Source: an uncultured Bacteroidales bacterium
GTDB taxonomy: Bacteria; Bacteroidota; Bacteroidia; Bacteroidales; F082
Reading direction: 5' to 3'
Assembly (NCBI GenBank): GCA_900318265.1
Contig: ONKA01000011.1
Coordinates: 1 to 64,000, forward strand
Length of the DNA stretch: 64,000 nucleotides
The notes under the pieces are model-generated. The model was not told the DNA's origin. It saw only the letters and a program-made list of their open reading frames with translations, and did not search any database. This document shows positions 33,384 to 42,577 of the stretch, piece after piece. The position numbers and the translations under genes were made by a program. How positions within the stretch are numbered: position 1 is the first letter of the stretch; each line of letters begins with the position of its first letter.

Positions 33384-33391
33384 TATTTTTG
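33384..33391 (+). promoter_or_regulatory. -7 box (TATTTTTG) for the NA37 operon
   Basis: TATTTTTG 36 bp before the ATG at 33427. Confidence 0.6.
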
Positions 33392-33426
33392 CAGCTGAAT
33401 GTTTGGATAATAAATAGAATAAATAT

Positions 33427-34467
33427 ATGACCGAATTAAAGAAAAAAGGGCACGATATCAACATTAAAGGAATCGTTATCCATCAAGTGATAAAAGAAGC
33501 ACATACCACAAGATGCAATTTAAATTTGGCAAAACAAGTTATTTCTCCAAAAGATAGAGAGAAATTGTTTGTGGCCAATATCAAGGATTCATATTATAAA
33601 AAGTCCAATCCTACATATGGAATCTTTGGCGAAGATGATAAATCATTCCAGAATCTGTTGTCAAAGTACTATATCCATAAAGAAATTGATTTTTATACAT
33701 TTTCCATTGAAGCGACGGATCTTTATAAGAAGAAAATAAAGGACGTTTCTCCAGCAACAGGTGGACATTTGGTTTTTGTTCATTATGTTAATACAACAGA
33801 AAAACAAGACTTTATGTTGGTGTTGACAATTAACAACAAAAACGGTTTTGTCATAGATGATAATCTTCATATCAAAGACATTAAACGTCTTGATTTAGAT
33901 AAAATAGATGTAGCTTGCTTGATTAATATAACAAAATGGAAGGAAATTGTAAAAGGGAGAGATCGAGAATCGAAGACATACCTTTCATTTGTTAGAGGGA
34001 ATAAGGATATTAGTATATATTTCATGAGTTTTATTGATTGTAATGATAATAAAACAAGTTCGGAATCTACAAAACGATTGGTGAAAGCTATTAATAAATA
34101 TTGTGAAGAACAAGGAATAGAAAGAGATATTGCTATTCAAAGGAAAAACAGTATTTACGATTATTGCTTGGACTGTATTAAATCAAAGAAAGCAATACAA
34201 TTAAGCGCCATATCAGCCTTGTTTGATTTTGAGAATCCAAATAGTTTTATGGAATTTGCAGCACAAGAAGAATATGGAGTAAGCGAAATAATAAGCGGAG
34301 ATAGCAATCAGCTGAGAAAAATGAAATATACATATTATAGAGGTAAAGATTTAACTATTATTTTTGACAATCAGCAGCTAGACAAGACCGTCTTTTATGA
34401 CAAGAAAAAGAAGCAATTAACGTTTAAACAATTACCGGAAGAACTCATTAATCAATTGGATAAATGA
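33427..34467 (+). CDS. NA37 (YejK/NdpA-like) nucleoid-associated protein A
   Basis: 346 aa, near the family length. NA37 hallmarks: IVIHQVIKEAHTT near the start, GGHLVFVHYVNTTEKQDFML followed by LHIKDIKRLDLDKIDVACLI, and YLSFVRGNKDISIYFMSFID. Family members bind DNA or the nucleoid; the enzymatic role, if any, is unknown. Its stop overlaps the next ATG (ATGA). It is much more AT-rich than the core genes. It heads a four-gene operon that ends with RhuM. In this context a defence or element-encoded role is plausible but not shown. Confidence 0.8.
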   Translation: MTELKKKGHDINIKGIVIHQVIKEAHTTRCNLNLAKQVISPKDREKLFVANIKDSYYKKSNPTYGIFGEDDKSFQNLLSKYYIHKEIDFYTFSIEATDLYKKKIKDVSPATGGHLVFVHYVNTTEKQDFMLVLTINNKNGFVIDDNLHIKDIKRLDLDKIDVACLINITKWKEIVKGRDRESKTYLSFVRGNKDISIYFMSFIDCNDNKTSSESTKRLVKAINKYCEEQGIERDIAIQRKNSIYDYCLDCIKSKKAIQLSAISALFDFENPNSFMEFAAQEEYGVSEIISGDSNQLRKMKYTYYRGKDLTIIFDNQQLDKTVFYDKKKKQLTFKQLPEELINQLDK

Positions 34468-35576
34468 TGCTTGATGATTTTATCAGAATAGTTGAAAACA
34501 ATTCTGTGAGGATTGAAAACGGAACTCTTTTTTGTGATGATTGGGAAGTTTCCGATAAAGAGATTCTACAATATTTAATAGATAATGATTGTTTTGAACA
34601 AAGCATTTATCTTGATGAAATAAAAATAGGGTCTTCTATTAATTTTGAATTATCAACATCGAAACTTCGTAATATTGGTTTCTATGATACTTGTGAAAAC
34701 TTTATTGCCAAAAATAAGTTTGAACAACCAGATGAACCGTATTACATTTATGAAAAAATTGATTCTGATGGTTTTATCGAACAGTATAAAGCAGTTCAAA
34801 GATTTATAAAATCTATTCAAAGCATAGCAAAACACACCTTTCAAGAAGCTGGTGCGTTAGATTTGGTCGTCTCAAATGAAAAACAGTCGGTTGTATTTAA
34901 TTGTGATTATTCATATGAAGATGTGATTAATCTTGATGACAAGAATTTGAAGCAATTATCTACTATTTCTGATACATTATGTGAGAATAATTTTGAGAAA
35001 AAGAATTTAATTATAAATGAGATAATAGATTTTGTATCTAAATATGCGACCCAATTAAGTGTTGTTTTGGGAAACATTGAAGAACTATCTGCAAATTGTG
35101 AAAATGCTTATCAGTTTTATATTAGTGGTTATTCATCAAACAAATTCAAATTTGAAATAAATACAAAAGCAATAGAGTATACAAGTAGAATACAGACCGT
35201 AATAAATGAAGCTCAAACAAAGTTAATCGCTATCCCAAGTGCATTCGTTTTAGCTGCATTAGCAATGGAATTTGATGAGTTTCGATTGTTGTTAAATGTG
35301 AAAAATGTAGTTACAGTATCAAGCCTTTTTGTCTTCGCGGTACTCATACAACTGTTTATTTCTAATCAAAAAAACATTTTGAGAATTATTAAAGCAGATG
35401 TTGATGATTACAAGTCTGCTTTTGATAAAACAAAGATAGAATTATTATCACAAAAGTTTAGTTGCGTTGACGATTCATTAAAAAAGCAACAAACACGTCT
35501 ATGTACTATTACAACGCTTTTGTGGACAATCCCATCTTTGTTGTGTTTATATCTTATCTTATCACAATTCATGTAA
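34464..35576 (+). CDS. Membrane protein of the NA37 operon, unknown family
   Basis: 370 aa. A soluble, acidic N-terminal part (about 1-245) is followed by three hydrophobic segments: LIAIPSAFVLAALAM (about 253), TVSSLFVFAVLIQLFI (about 284) and LLWTIPSLLCLYLILSQFM at the extreme C-terminus, with a charged helix between the second and third. A long cytoplasmic domain plus a C-terminal membrane bundle is the architecture of many defence effectors, but no known family is recognised. It is coupled to both NA37 genes (4-bp overlap before, 4-bp gap after). Confidence 0.7.
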   Translation: MMLDDFIRIVENNSVRIENGTLFCDDWEVSDKEILQYLIDNDCFEQSIYLDEIKIGSSINFELSTSKLRNIGFYDTCENFIAKNKFEQPDEPYYIYEKIDSDGFIEQYKAVQRFIKSIQSIAKHTFQEAGALDLVVSNEKQSVVFNCDYSYEDVINLDDKNLKQLSTISDTLCENNFEKKNLIINEIIDFVSKYATQLSVVLGNIEELSANCENAYQFYISGYSSNKFKFEINTKAIEYTSRIQTVINEAQTKLIAIPSAFVLAALAMEFDEFRLLLNVKNVVTVSSLFVFAVLIQLFISNQKNILRIIKADVDDYKSAFDKTKIELLSQKFSCVDDSLKKQQTRLCTITTLLWTIPSLLCLYLILSQFM

Positions 35577-35580
35577 AACT

Positions 35581-36609
35581 ATGGAACAAAAAACAATAAA
35601 ACATATTTCTATTCACCTTGTCGGCAATAAATCCGCTGAAGATGGTGTTGTATTGTCAAAATCAAATCTCGTTGTCAATGATGAGATTAATAGTCTGTTG
35701 GTAAATTATTTTCTCGCTCCTTTTTCCTCCGAAGAATACTTCCAACTCTACCACGACAGCGGTATTGAGTACAATGTGGTTTACGGAGCTGTTTCCCAAA
35801 TCTTTGACGCCCCAGAAACACTATATGACCAATCCTTAAACCTCGCCAAACATCTCTATGACCAAAGCACTCACCCGAAAATCAAAGGCGGGGAGTTCTA
35901 TACTGTTTATTTCAAAGATTGTATTGTGGATGGTGACACAGTGGATGCTGTTGGCTTGTTTAAGTCGGAGAACAAATACACTTTTTTGAAAGTGCTGCGA
36001 GAGGACGGCAATTTCAATCTTGAAAGCGAACAGGGTATTAATATCAATAAACTGGACAAAGGCTGCCTTATCTTCAACAAAGAACGCGAAAACGGCTATG
36101 TCGTTGCGGTCGTGGATAATACTAACAAAGGCATTGAAGCCCAATACTGGATTGATGACTTCTTGCACATCCGCCAACGCAAGGACGAATATGCCAACAC
36201 TCAAAATGTGATGGCAATGGCCAAGAACTTCGTTACCAAGGAATTGCCCAAGGAGTTTGAAGTTTCAAAGGCGGATCAAATCGATTTGTTAAACAAGTCG
36301 TTGAAATTCTTCAAGGAAAAAGACACGTTTGATATTGAAGATTTCGCCAATGAAGTTATCGAACAACCAGAAGTGATTGAAAGTTTCCATAGTTTCAGAC
36401 GTAATTACGAATCGAAAAATGATATTACTATAGACGATACCTTTGCCATCTCTGATCATGCTTTCAAAAAACAACAGCGGAGTTATAAGCGCATTATCAA
36501 CCTCGATAAGAAAATCCAAATCATTATCAACGGCAACCGCCAGAATGTGGAACAAGGCGTGGATGAAAGAGGCAAGTTTTATAAGGTATATTATAGCATG
36601 GAAGAATAA
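35581..36609 (+). CDS. NA37-like nucleoid-associated protein B
   Basis: 342 aa. A second NA37-type protein: GGEFYTVYFKDCIVDGDTVD, then AVGLFKSENKYTFLKV and a C-terminal region with IIINGNRQNVEQG. It is only distantly similar to protein A. Its base composition changes from AT-rich at the 5' end to more balanced in the middle, so it may have a different history from the two genes before it. The RhuM gene follows after 3 bp. Confidence 0.75.
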   Translation: MEQKTIKHISIHLVGNKSAEDGVVLSKSNLVVNDEINSLLVNYFLAPFSSEEYFQLYHDSGIEYNVVYGAVSQIFDAPETLYDQSLNLAKHLYDQSTHPKIKGGEFYTVYFKDCIVDGDTVDAVGLFKSENKYTFLKVLREDGNFNLESEQGININKLDKGCLIFNKERENGYVVAVVDNTNKGIEAQYWIDDFLHIRQRKDEYANTQNVMAMAKNFVTKELPKEFEVSKADQIDLLNKSLKFFKEKDTFDIEDFANEVIEQPEVIESFHSFRRNYESKNDITIDDTFAISDHAFKKQQRSYKRIINLDKKIQIIINGNRQNVEQGVDERGKFYKVYYSMEE

Positions 36610-36612
36610 GAT

Positions 36613-37599
36613 ATGACCAACGAAACCCAATTTATACTATATCAACTTCCTGATGAGGAAGGAGTAATTCAAGTGGTTGTCAAGGATGAAACAATCTGGG
36701 CAACACAGAAGGCTATGGCTCAGCTTTTTGGTATTGACAAATCTGGAATTAGTCGCCACATTGCCAACATCTTAAAAGAAGGTGAATTGAAGCAAGAAAT
36801 GACCGTTGCAAAAATTGCAACAGTCATTAATAGGGGTAAAAGAGGTGAGGTTGAAGAACTAGCTGATTTTTACAACCTTGATATGATTATTTCCGTTGGT
36901 TACCGTGTCAATTCAACTAAAGCGACCAAATTCAGAATTTGGGCTACCGGCGTACTCAAAGAGTATATCAGAAAAGGTTTTGCCCTTGACGATATCCGCT
37001 TGAAAAACCTTGGTGGTGGCGGTTATTGGAAGGAACTCTTGGAGCGCATCCGCGACATTCGTTCTTCGGAGAAGGTCTTTTACAGACAAGTGCTTGACAT
37101 TTACGCCACAAGCATCGACTACAATCCCCAAGCCGATATTTCCATTGAGTTTTTCAAGCGGGTGCAGAACAAGATCCATTATGCCGTGCATGGGCAGACT
37201 GCCGCCGAGGTCATTGTCAGTCGCGCAGATGCCGAAAAAGAATTCATGGGATTGATGACTTTTGAGGGCGACAGACCGCATCTGAAAGACGCCGTCATTG
37301 CAAAGAACTATCTGGATGAAAAGGAGTTACGGGCAATGGGGCAGATTGTTTCAGGATACTTGGACTTTGCAGAACGACAAGCTGAACGCCAACAAGTCAT
37401 GACTATGAAAGACTGGGCGGCACATTTGGATAACATTTTGACCATGAGTGGTGAAAAACTGCTTCAAGGCGCAGGAACTGTATCGCATCAACAAGCCATT
37501 GAACACGCTACCAACGAATACAAGAAATACCAGCAACGCACGTTGAGCCAGGTAGAGAAAGATTTCCTTGAGAATATCAAGACTTTACCGACAAAATAA
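36613..37599 (+). CDS. RhuM-family protein 1
   Basis: 328 aa. The RhuM layout is clear: a helix-turn-helix-like start (IWATQKAMAQLFGIDKSGIS), then YNLDMIISVGYRVNS, the RIWATGVLKEYIRKGFALDD block and the RIRDIRSSEKVFYRQVLDIY block. RhuM genes are found in pathogenicity and restriction islands and have no proven function. Here it is the last gene of the NA37 operon, ending 3 bp from the convergent parE stop. A paralogue is at 61064-62104. Confidence 0.9.
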   Translation: MTNETQFILYQLPDEEGVIQVVVKDETIWATQKAMAQLFGIDKSGISRHIANILKEGELKQEMTVAKIATVINRGKRGEVEELADFYNLDMIISVGYRVNSTKATKFRIWATGVLKEYIRKGFALDDIRLKNLGGGGYWKELLERIRDIRSSEKVFYRQVLDIYATSIDYNPQADISIEFFKRVQNKIHYAVHGQTAAEVIVSRADAEKEFMGLMTFEGDRPHLKDAVIAKNYLDEKELRAMGQIVSGYLDFAERQAERQQVMTMKDWAAHLDNILTMSGEKLLQGAGTVSHQQAIEHATNEYKKYQQRTLSQVEKDFLENIKTLPTK

Positions 37600-37602
37600 C
37601 CC

Positions 37603-39594
37603 CTACATCTTATCCATCTCCGAATCATCCTCAATCCTAAGATTGTCGATGATGAACTTCTGGCGCTCCATGGTGTTTTTGCCCATGTAGTATTCCAGTA
37701 GTTCCTTGATGCCGAAGTCGTAGCGCAGGATGACGGGCTCAAGGCGCATGTTGGGGCCGATGAAGCCACGGAACTCATCAGGGGAGATTTCGCCCAAGCC
37801 TTTGAAGCGGGTGATCTCAGCCTGTTTGCCACATTTCTCCTTGGCGGTGATGCGTTCTTCGTCGCTATAGCAGTAGTAGGTCTCCTTCTTGTTGCGAACG
37901 CGGAACAGCGGCGTCTGCAAAATGTAGACATGGCCGTTGCGCACCAGGTCGGGATAGAACTGGAGGAAGAAGGTGAGCATCAACAGGCGGATGTGCATAC
38001 CGTCGACATCGGCATCAGTGGCGATGACGATGTTGTTGTAACGCAGGTTCTCGATGTCCTCATCGATATTCAAGGCGGCTTGCAGCAGGTTGAACTCCTC
38101 GTTCTCGTAGCACACTTTCTTGGTCATGCCCAAGCAGTTGAGCGGCTTACCGCGCAGGCTGAACACGGCTTGGGTCTGCACATCGCGGCTCTTGGTGATG
38201 CTTCCCGATGCGGAGTCGCCCTCGGTGATGAAGATGGTGCTTTCGAGGCGTTTCTCGTGGTTGGTATTGAGGTGGATGCGGCAGTCGCGGAGCTTGCGGT
38301 TGTTGAGGCTGACTTTCTTGGCACTCTCTCGGGCAGCTTTCTTGATGCCGGCAATCTCCTTGCGCTCCTTCTCGTTGGCTTGAATTTTCGCCTGCAACAC
38401 GCTGACCGTCTCAGGATTTTTGTGCAGGTAGTTGTCCAGGTGGCGCTTCAGGATGTCGAAGACGTAAGTCTTCAGGAAGGGGCTGTCATTGGTGCCATCG
38501 GGGTTGTTAGGGGCGAGATGGGTGGAACCGAGTTTGGTCTTGGTCTGTGCCTCAAACACAGGCTCTTGAATCCTTACGCACAAGGCGCAAATCAGGCCTT
38601 GGCGGATGTCAGCAGGCTCGTATTCCTTTTGGTAGAACTCGCGCACCACGCGGGCATAACCCTCGCGGAAAGCGGACTGGTGTGTGCCGCCTTCGGTGGT
38701 ATGCTGTCCGTTGACAAAGGAATAGAAGTAGTCACTCGACTGCCCGTTCACGTGAGTGAAAGCGGCTTCAAAGTCGCCGTCCTTGATGTGTATGATGGGG
38801 TAGAGGCCTTCGCCTTCCATGTTGTTCTGCAAGAGGTCGAGGAGGCCATTCTTGGAATAATAGCGTTTGTCGTTGTAGATCAGGCTCAAGCCACGATTGA
38901 GGTAGGCATAGTTCCACACGCGCTTCTCGATGTATTCATCCACATAGTGAAAGTTACCGAAAAGCGCAGAATCCGGGATGAACTCTGTTAAAGTTCCAGT
39001 ATCTAAGGCCCCTGAGCCCGTCGAAGGGCCGACAGTAGGGTTAGGTCCCTGAGCCTGTCGAAGGGCCGCATCTACTGGAATAATTCCCGAATCATTAATC
39101 AACTTTCCCTGTGCAAACTCCACAATCCTTGTCTTACCCTCGCGGATAGACTGCACCTTGAAATAGGATGAAAGCGCGTTGACAGCCTTTGTACCCACGC
39201 CATTCAAGCCGACCGACTTCTGGAACACCTTGCTGTCGTATTTGGCACCCGTATTCAGTTGTGAGACGGCCTCCTTAAGCTTTCCAAGTGGGATGCCGCG
39301 GCCATAGTCGCGGATGCTTACTTTCTTGGCAGCCTTGTCGACTGTCACCTCGATCTTCTTGCCGAAGCCGGAGGTAAACTCGTCGATGGAGTTGTCGATC
39401 ACCTCTTTGATGAGCACATATATGCCGTCGTCCTGCGAGGCGCCGTCACCGAGTTTGCCAATATACATACCCGGACGGCGACGGATGTGCTCCATGTCCT
39501 CAAGGTGGACAATGCTGTCGTCGTTATAGTTTTCAGTGGTAGGAATAGGGTCGCTATCTTGCGTAAAAATATCGTCTTCGTTGATTTCGCTCAT
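37603..39594 (-). CDS. parE: DNA topoisomerase IV subunit B
   Basis: 663 aa. GHKL ATPase motifs: [32 protein letters not shown]; Toprim motifs: TEGDSASGS and [14 protein letters not shown]. It decatenates chromosomes with ParC and is essential in most bacteria. The [20 protein letters not shown] start is of the Bacteroidota ParE kind rather than GyrB. An in-frame insertion of about 23 residues (from [13 protein letters not shown] to [10 protein letters not shown]) is encoded by a REP-like repeat at 39007-39069. A -7 box is at 39612-39619. Confidence 0.92.
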   Translation of the reverse strand: MSEINEDDIFTQDSDPIPTTENYNDDSIVHLEDMEHIRRRPGMYIGKLGDGASQDDGIYVLIKEVIDNSIDEFTSGFGKKIEVTVDKAAKKVSIRDYGRGIPLGKLKEAVSQLNTGAKYDSKVFQKSVGLNGVGTKAVNALSSYFKVQSIREGKTRIVEFAQGKLINDSGIIPVDAALRQAQGPNPTVGPSTGSGALDTGTLTEFIPDSALFGNFHYVDEYIEKRVWNYAYLNRGLSLIYNDKRYYSKNGLLDLLQNNMEGEGLYPIIHIKDGDFEAAFTHVNGQSSDYFYSFVNGQHTTEGGTHQSAFREGYARVVREFYQKEYEPADIRQGLICALCVRIQEPVFEAQTKTKLGSTHLAPNNPDGTNDSPFLKTYVFDILKRHLDNYLHKNPETVSVLQAKIQANEKERKEIAGIKKAARESAKKVSLNNRKLRDCRIHLNTNHEKRLESTIFITEGDSASGSITKSRDVQTQAVFSLRGKPLNCLGMTKKVCYENEEFNLLQAALNIDEDIENLRYNNIVIATDADVDGMHIRLLMLTFFLQFYPDLVRNGHVYILQTPLFRVRNKKETYYCYSDEERITAKEKCGKQAEITRFKGLGEISPDEFRGFIGPNMRLEPVILRYDFGIKELLEYYMGKNTMERQKFIIDNLRIEDDSEMDKM
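39007..39069. repeat. REP-like repeat inside parE
   Basis: Two direct copies of a CCTGAGCC(T/C)GTCGAAGGGCC unit (39007-39031 and 39045-39069) separated by 13 bp, in frame within the topoisomerase gene. Confidence 0.85.
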
Positions 39595-39611
39595 AAAAAA
39601 TGATTTGGGCG

Positions 39612-39619
39612 CAAATTTA
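39612..39619 (-). promoter_or_regulatory. -7 box (TAAATTTG) for parE
   Basis: Minus-strand TAAATTTG 18 bp before the ATG. Confidence 0.55.
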
Positions 39620-39631
39620 CGAAAAATTTCG

Positions 39632-40915
39632 TCAGAATAAACTCTTCATTGTGGTTTTCACCCATCCCCAATCTTCTTTATCGGGAATCAGCTGCACCAA
39701 TCGGCTTCCTGTTTGTTTGTGGAACACAATCCATTGATAGACAAACAATGCCGTGTAAGTCAGCGTGGTGGTGATGGCTGCGCCTAATATACCTAAAGTA
39801 GAGATTAAAATAAATGCTGATATCAGTGTGACACTGAGTCCGATAAGCGATGCGAATAGATTGTATTTAGGTTTGCCCATGCCAGAGAAATAGTTCGACA
39901 AAACGGTGTGCGCAGAGAAAAACACAATACCAGGTGCCATCAGCAAGATGACAGGACGAACATCGGCAAATTCACCCGAAAACAGCCACTCGAAAAACGT
40001 TGAGGGTAGCAGACAGATCACCAACATGGCGGTGAAGGTCAGCAGGACAGAGAGTTTCATGAAACGCAAGGTGAGTTGGGACGCACGCTGCTTGTTTTCG
40101 GTGTTGCTCAAAGCAGAGAATTCCACCAGACCGATGCTTTGGCTCACGATATTCACACCTTCTGTGACTTGAGTGCCAGAGGCATAGACTCCGATGGACC
40201 TTTCGTCGCAGTGGATGTTCAACAGATACAGGCTCAAGCGTTTGTTCAATGTACTGACCAAGGTTGAAAGTTGCATGAAAGCGCCATAATGCAGCATTTC
40301 TTTCAGACTGTCTTTCAAAGGCTCTCTGCTTTCTCGTTTTAGGGTGGGGAAGAGCAGGATCCATCCAATGAGGGTAGCCAAACTATAACCACTGAGTTGA
40401 GAGTAGAGCAGGGCTTTTGCCGTCCTCAAATCCAAGGCGAAAATCAACACGGTCATCATCGTGACTTGTGTCAGTATCTGTATGATAAACAGCCAATTAT
40501 AAGTCGATACTTTCTCTTTCCCTAGAAAATGGTTGAGGTTGAATTCATGTAGGCTATAGACGAAGGTCATCAGCAGCACGAGCCAGGCATATCCTTCGGG
40601 CACAATAGTATGGAAAAAAACAGGGAAGAAATGCAATGCAGAGAACAGCAAGGCATAAAAAAGCATTACGACACCAATCCAACCGTATGAGATCTTCATC
40701 AGCGTGGCGAGCTTCTTTCGTGGGGCGAAGTAGACCAGACCACTGCCAGCTATCAGCTCGATGCCTATTAATAAGAAGGTGATGTCGGTCTGTGCGATGA
40801 AAGCCTTGCCCCATTCCGCTGCACCAAGACACTTGGTGCCCATAATGAGGGTAGCCAACTGTGTCAGCACATTGACCGCTCTTGCCGCACCCGTACCAAG
40901 TATTTTTTTAAACAT
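39632..40915 (-). CDS. Polysaccharide flippase (Wzx/MATE-like)
   Basis: 427 aa with twelve or more predicted membrane helices. The pattern of the oligosaccharide-flippase family is visible: [20 protein letters not shown] at the start, GGxQL-type loops and the late [20 protein letters not shown] block. It is expected to flip lipid-linked glycans across the inner membrane. No glycosyltransferase is adjacent, so it may work with a cluster elsewhere. A -7 box is at 40941-40948. Confidence 0.85.
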   Translation of the reverse strand: MFKKILGTGAARAVNVLTQLATLIMGTKCLGAAEWGKAFIAQTDITFLLIGIELIAGSGLVYFAPRKKLATLMKISYGWIGVVMLFYALLFSALHFFPVFFHTIVPEGYAWLVLLMTFVYSLHEFNLNHFLGKEKVSTYNWLFIIQILTQVTMMTVLIFALDLRTAKALLYSQLSGYSLATLIGWILLFPTLKRESREPLKDSLKEMLHYGAFMQLSTLVSTLNKRLSLYLLNIHCDERSIGVYASGTQVTEGVNIVSQSIGLVEFSALSNTENKQRASQLTLRFMKLSVLLTFTAMLVICLLPSTFFEWLFSGEFADVRPVILLMAPGIVFFSAHTVLSNYFSGMGKPKYNLFASLIGLSVTLISAFILISTLGILGAAITTTLTYTALFVYQWIVFHKQTGSRLVQLIPDKEDWGWVKTTMKSLF

Positions 40916-40940
40916 CAGACCTTCCTATTCTTAAAGATGG

Positions 40941-40948
40941 CAAAATTA
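40941..40948 (-). promoter_or_regulatory. -7 box (TAATTTTG) for the flippase
   Basis: Minus-strand TAATTTTG 26 bp before the flippase ATG; back to back with the next promoter. Confidence 0.5.
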
Positions 40949-40971
40949 CAAAAATTCTTCTTACTTTTGCC

Positions 40972-40979
40972 GCTTCTTT
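40972..40979 (+). promoter_or_regulatory. -7 box (TACTTTTG) for the PQQ lipoprotein
   Basis: TACTTTTG 15 bp before the ATG at 40994. Confidence 0.55.
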
Positions 40980-40993
40980 CCCCAGATTGAAAA

Positions 40994-42574
40994 ATGAAAC
41001 GAATCCTTCTATACTTATTGCCAGTTTTGTTGTTCTTTTCATGTGTGGACCAGCATAAACAACCTATAGAGGAACCAACACCCGAACATGAAATCGTCGA
41101 CACCGTTCCCGAAGTGTCCGTCGTTGAGCCTTTCCCTGATACTGTATTTGCTTCTGCAGAGAAACTCTTGGTGCAAATCGATACGATAGACAAGACTTTG
41201 CCCTCAACATTAGCCAGCATTGAGGATGCCTACAAGAACAAACCTGGCATCTTCACTTTCAGAGGCTCATCTTCCCGAATCCCGAATTTCTCTGGTCATT
41301 TGACCGATGACTCCATCCAATTCAAGGTGGACTGGGTGTTTACGACGAGGACTGACGGCTTCAAGACTTCGGTTGGCGTGTTTGAAGGTGGCTCGGGCTG
41401 GACTGGCCAAGCGTTATATGTGAATTGGCCCGACAGTATCGTTGAACAATTCAAGGCGAATCCTGCATGCCGCAACCTTCACAATCAGGAGATCATACTC
41501 GCTTCCCTTTGTGGAGATGTGTATTTCATTGATTTTGAGACTGGTGAAAAAAGCAGGGAATGCCACAATGTGGGCAATGTGCTGAAAGGCACGCCTGCCC
41601 TCAATACCGATTTGAACGGACATGTCTACATCGGCCATGGCGCAAAAAAAGAAGCGACGTTTGGCACCCAGGTATTTGACTTGTTCTCGCATAAGATGAT
41701 CAACACCTTTGGAATCGACCCAAAGGCTTGGCGCGGTTGGGGCGGTTACGACTCGTCTCCGGTGGAAGCGGGCGGATTCTTGTTCCGTCCTGCCGAAAAC
41801 GGCACCATATACAAATATTATGTCGGCGATGGCGGCTACACGCTCCAATCCACCATGCGCTATTCCACCACATCAGCCAAGAAATCACCTGGCATGGAAT
41901 CGTCGATGGCCGTATGCCGAAACTATGGCTATATTGGCGACAATGCAGGCAACATATTGTGTATCAACCTAAACACCCTGTGTCCAGTATGGCATTATTG
42001 GAACCACGACGACACCGATGCCTCACCGATTGTGGAAGAGGAAGACGGCATACCTTACGTCTACACGGGATGCGAAGTGGACCATCAGGGCAATGCAGGT
42101 TTTTGTTATTTTGTGAAACTCAACGGCTTGACGGGTGAATTGGTGTGGGAAGACACCATCCCTTGCCGTAAGCTTCATTTCGGCGACAACACCAGCGACG
42201 GTGGCATGTATGTCACGCCATTGATTGGTGGAGGCGACTGCGAAGGCATGATTTTCAGCGCGTTCTGCCTGCATACAGCGCAATCGCCAGACATTTTCGT
42301 GGCATTTGACAAAAATGACGGCAGTGAGCTTTACCGAATCAATCTGAAATGCTATTGCTGGTCGTCGCCAGTGGCTTTCTATAACGACCGGAACGAGATG
42401 TTTGTCTTTTTCGGAGATGTGATGGGCAATGTCTATCTCATCAAAGGGAAAACAGGCGAAATCGTGGCTACGGCCAAGATTGGAACTAATTTCGAGGCAT
42501 CGCCCATTGTTGTCGACAACAAAATAATTATTGGATCAAGAGGAAATAAAATCTACAAGTTATCGTTACAATAG
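40994..42574 (+). CDS. PQQ-like beta-propeller lipoprotein
   Basis: 526 aa. Lipobox (LLFFSC at about 12-17), a Pro/Glu-rich linker (about 20-75), then propeller repeats carrying the turn seen in PQQ/BamB-type blades: DNAGNILCINLNTL, GLTGELVWEDT, GDVMGNVYLIKGKTGEIVAT. Such outer-membrane or periplasmic propellers serve as scaffolds or sugar/quinone-binding proteins. The co-factor cannot be told from the sequence. The hydrolase-LysM gene begins 3 bp later, so the two are one operon. Confidence 0.82.
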   Translation: MKRILLYLLPVLLFFSCVDQHKQPIEEPTPEHEIVDTVPEVSVVEPFPDTVFASAEKLLVQIDTIDKTLPSTLASIEDAYKNKPGIFTFRGSSSRIPNFSGHLTDDSIQFKVDWVFTTRTDGFKTSVGVFEGGSGWTGQALYVNWPDSIVEQFKANPACRNLHNQEIILASLCGDVYFIDFETGEKSRECHNVGNVLKGTPALNTDLNGHVYIGHGAKKEATFGTQVFDLFSHKMINTFGIDPKAWRGWGGYDSSPVEAGGFLFRPAENGTIYKYYVGDGGYTLQSTMRYSTTSAKKSPGMESSMAVCRNYGYIGDNAGNILCINLNTLCPVWHYWNHDDTDASPIVEEEDGIPYVYTGCEVDHQGNAGFCYFVKLNGLTGELVWEDTIPCRKLHFGDNTSDGGMYVTPLIGGGDCEGMIFSAFCLHTAQSPDIFVAFDKNDGSELYRINLKCYCWSSPVAFYNDRNEMFVFFGDVMGNVYLIKGKTGEIVATAKIGTNFEASPIVVDNKIIIGSRGNKIYKLSLQ

Positions 42575-42577
42575 TCT

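Noticed and set aside
30826-37599. Possible prophage
   Set aside because: No capsid, terminase, tail, lysis, integrase or portal genes; it looks like a restriction/defence island.
37603-39594. Possible gyrB
   Set aside because: The N-terminus, length and C-terminal end fit Bacteroidota topoisomerase IV subunit B better.
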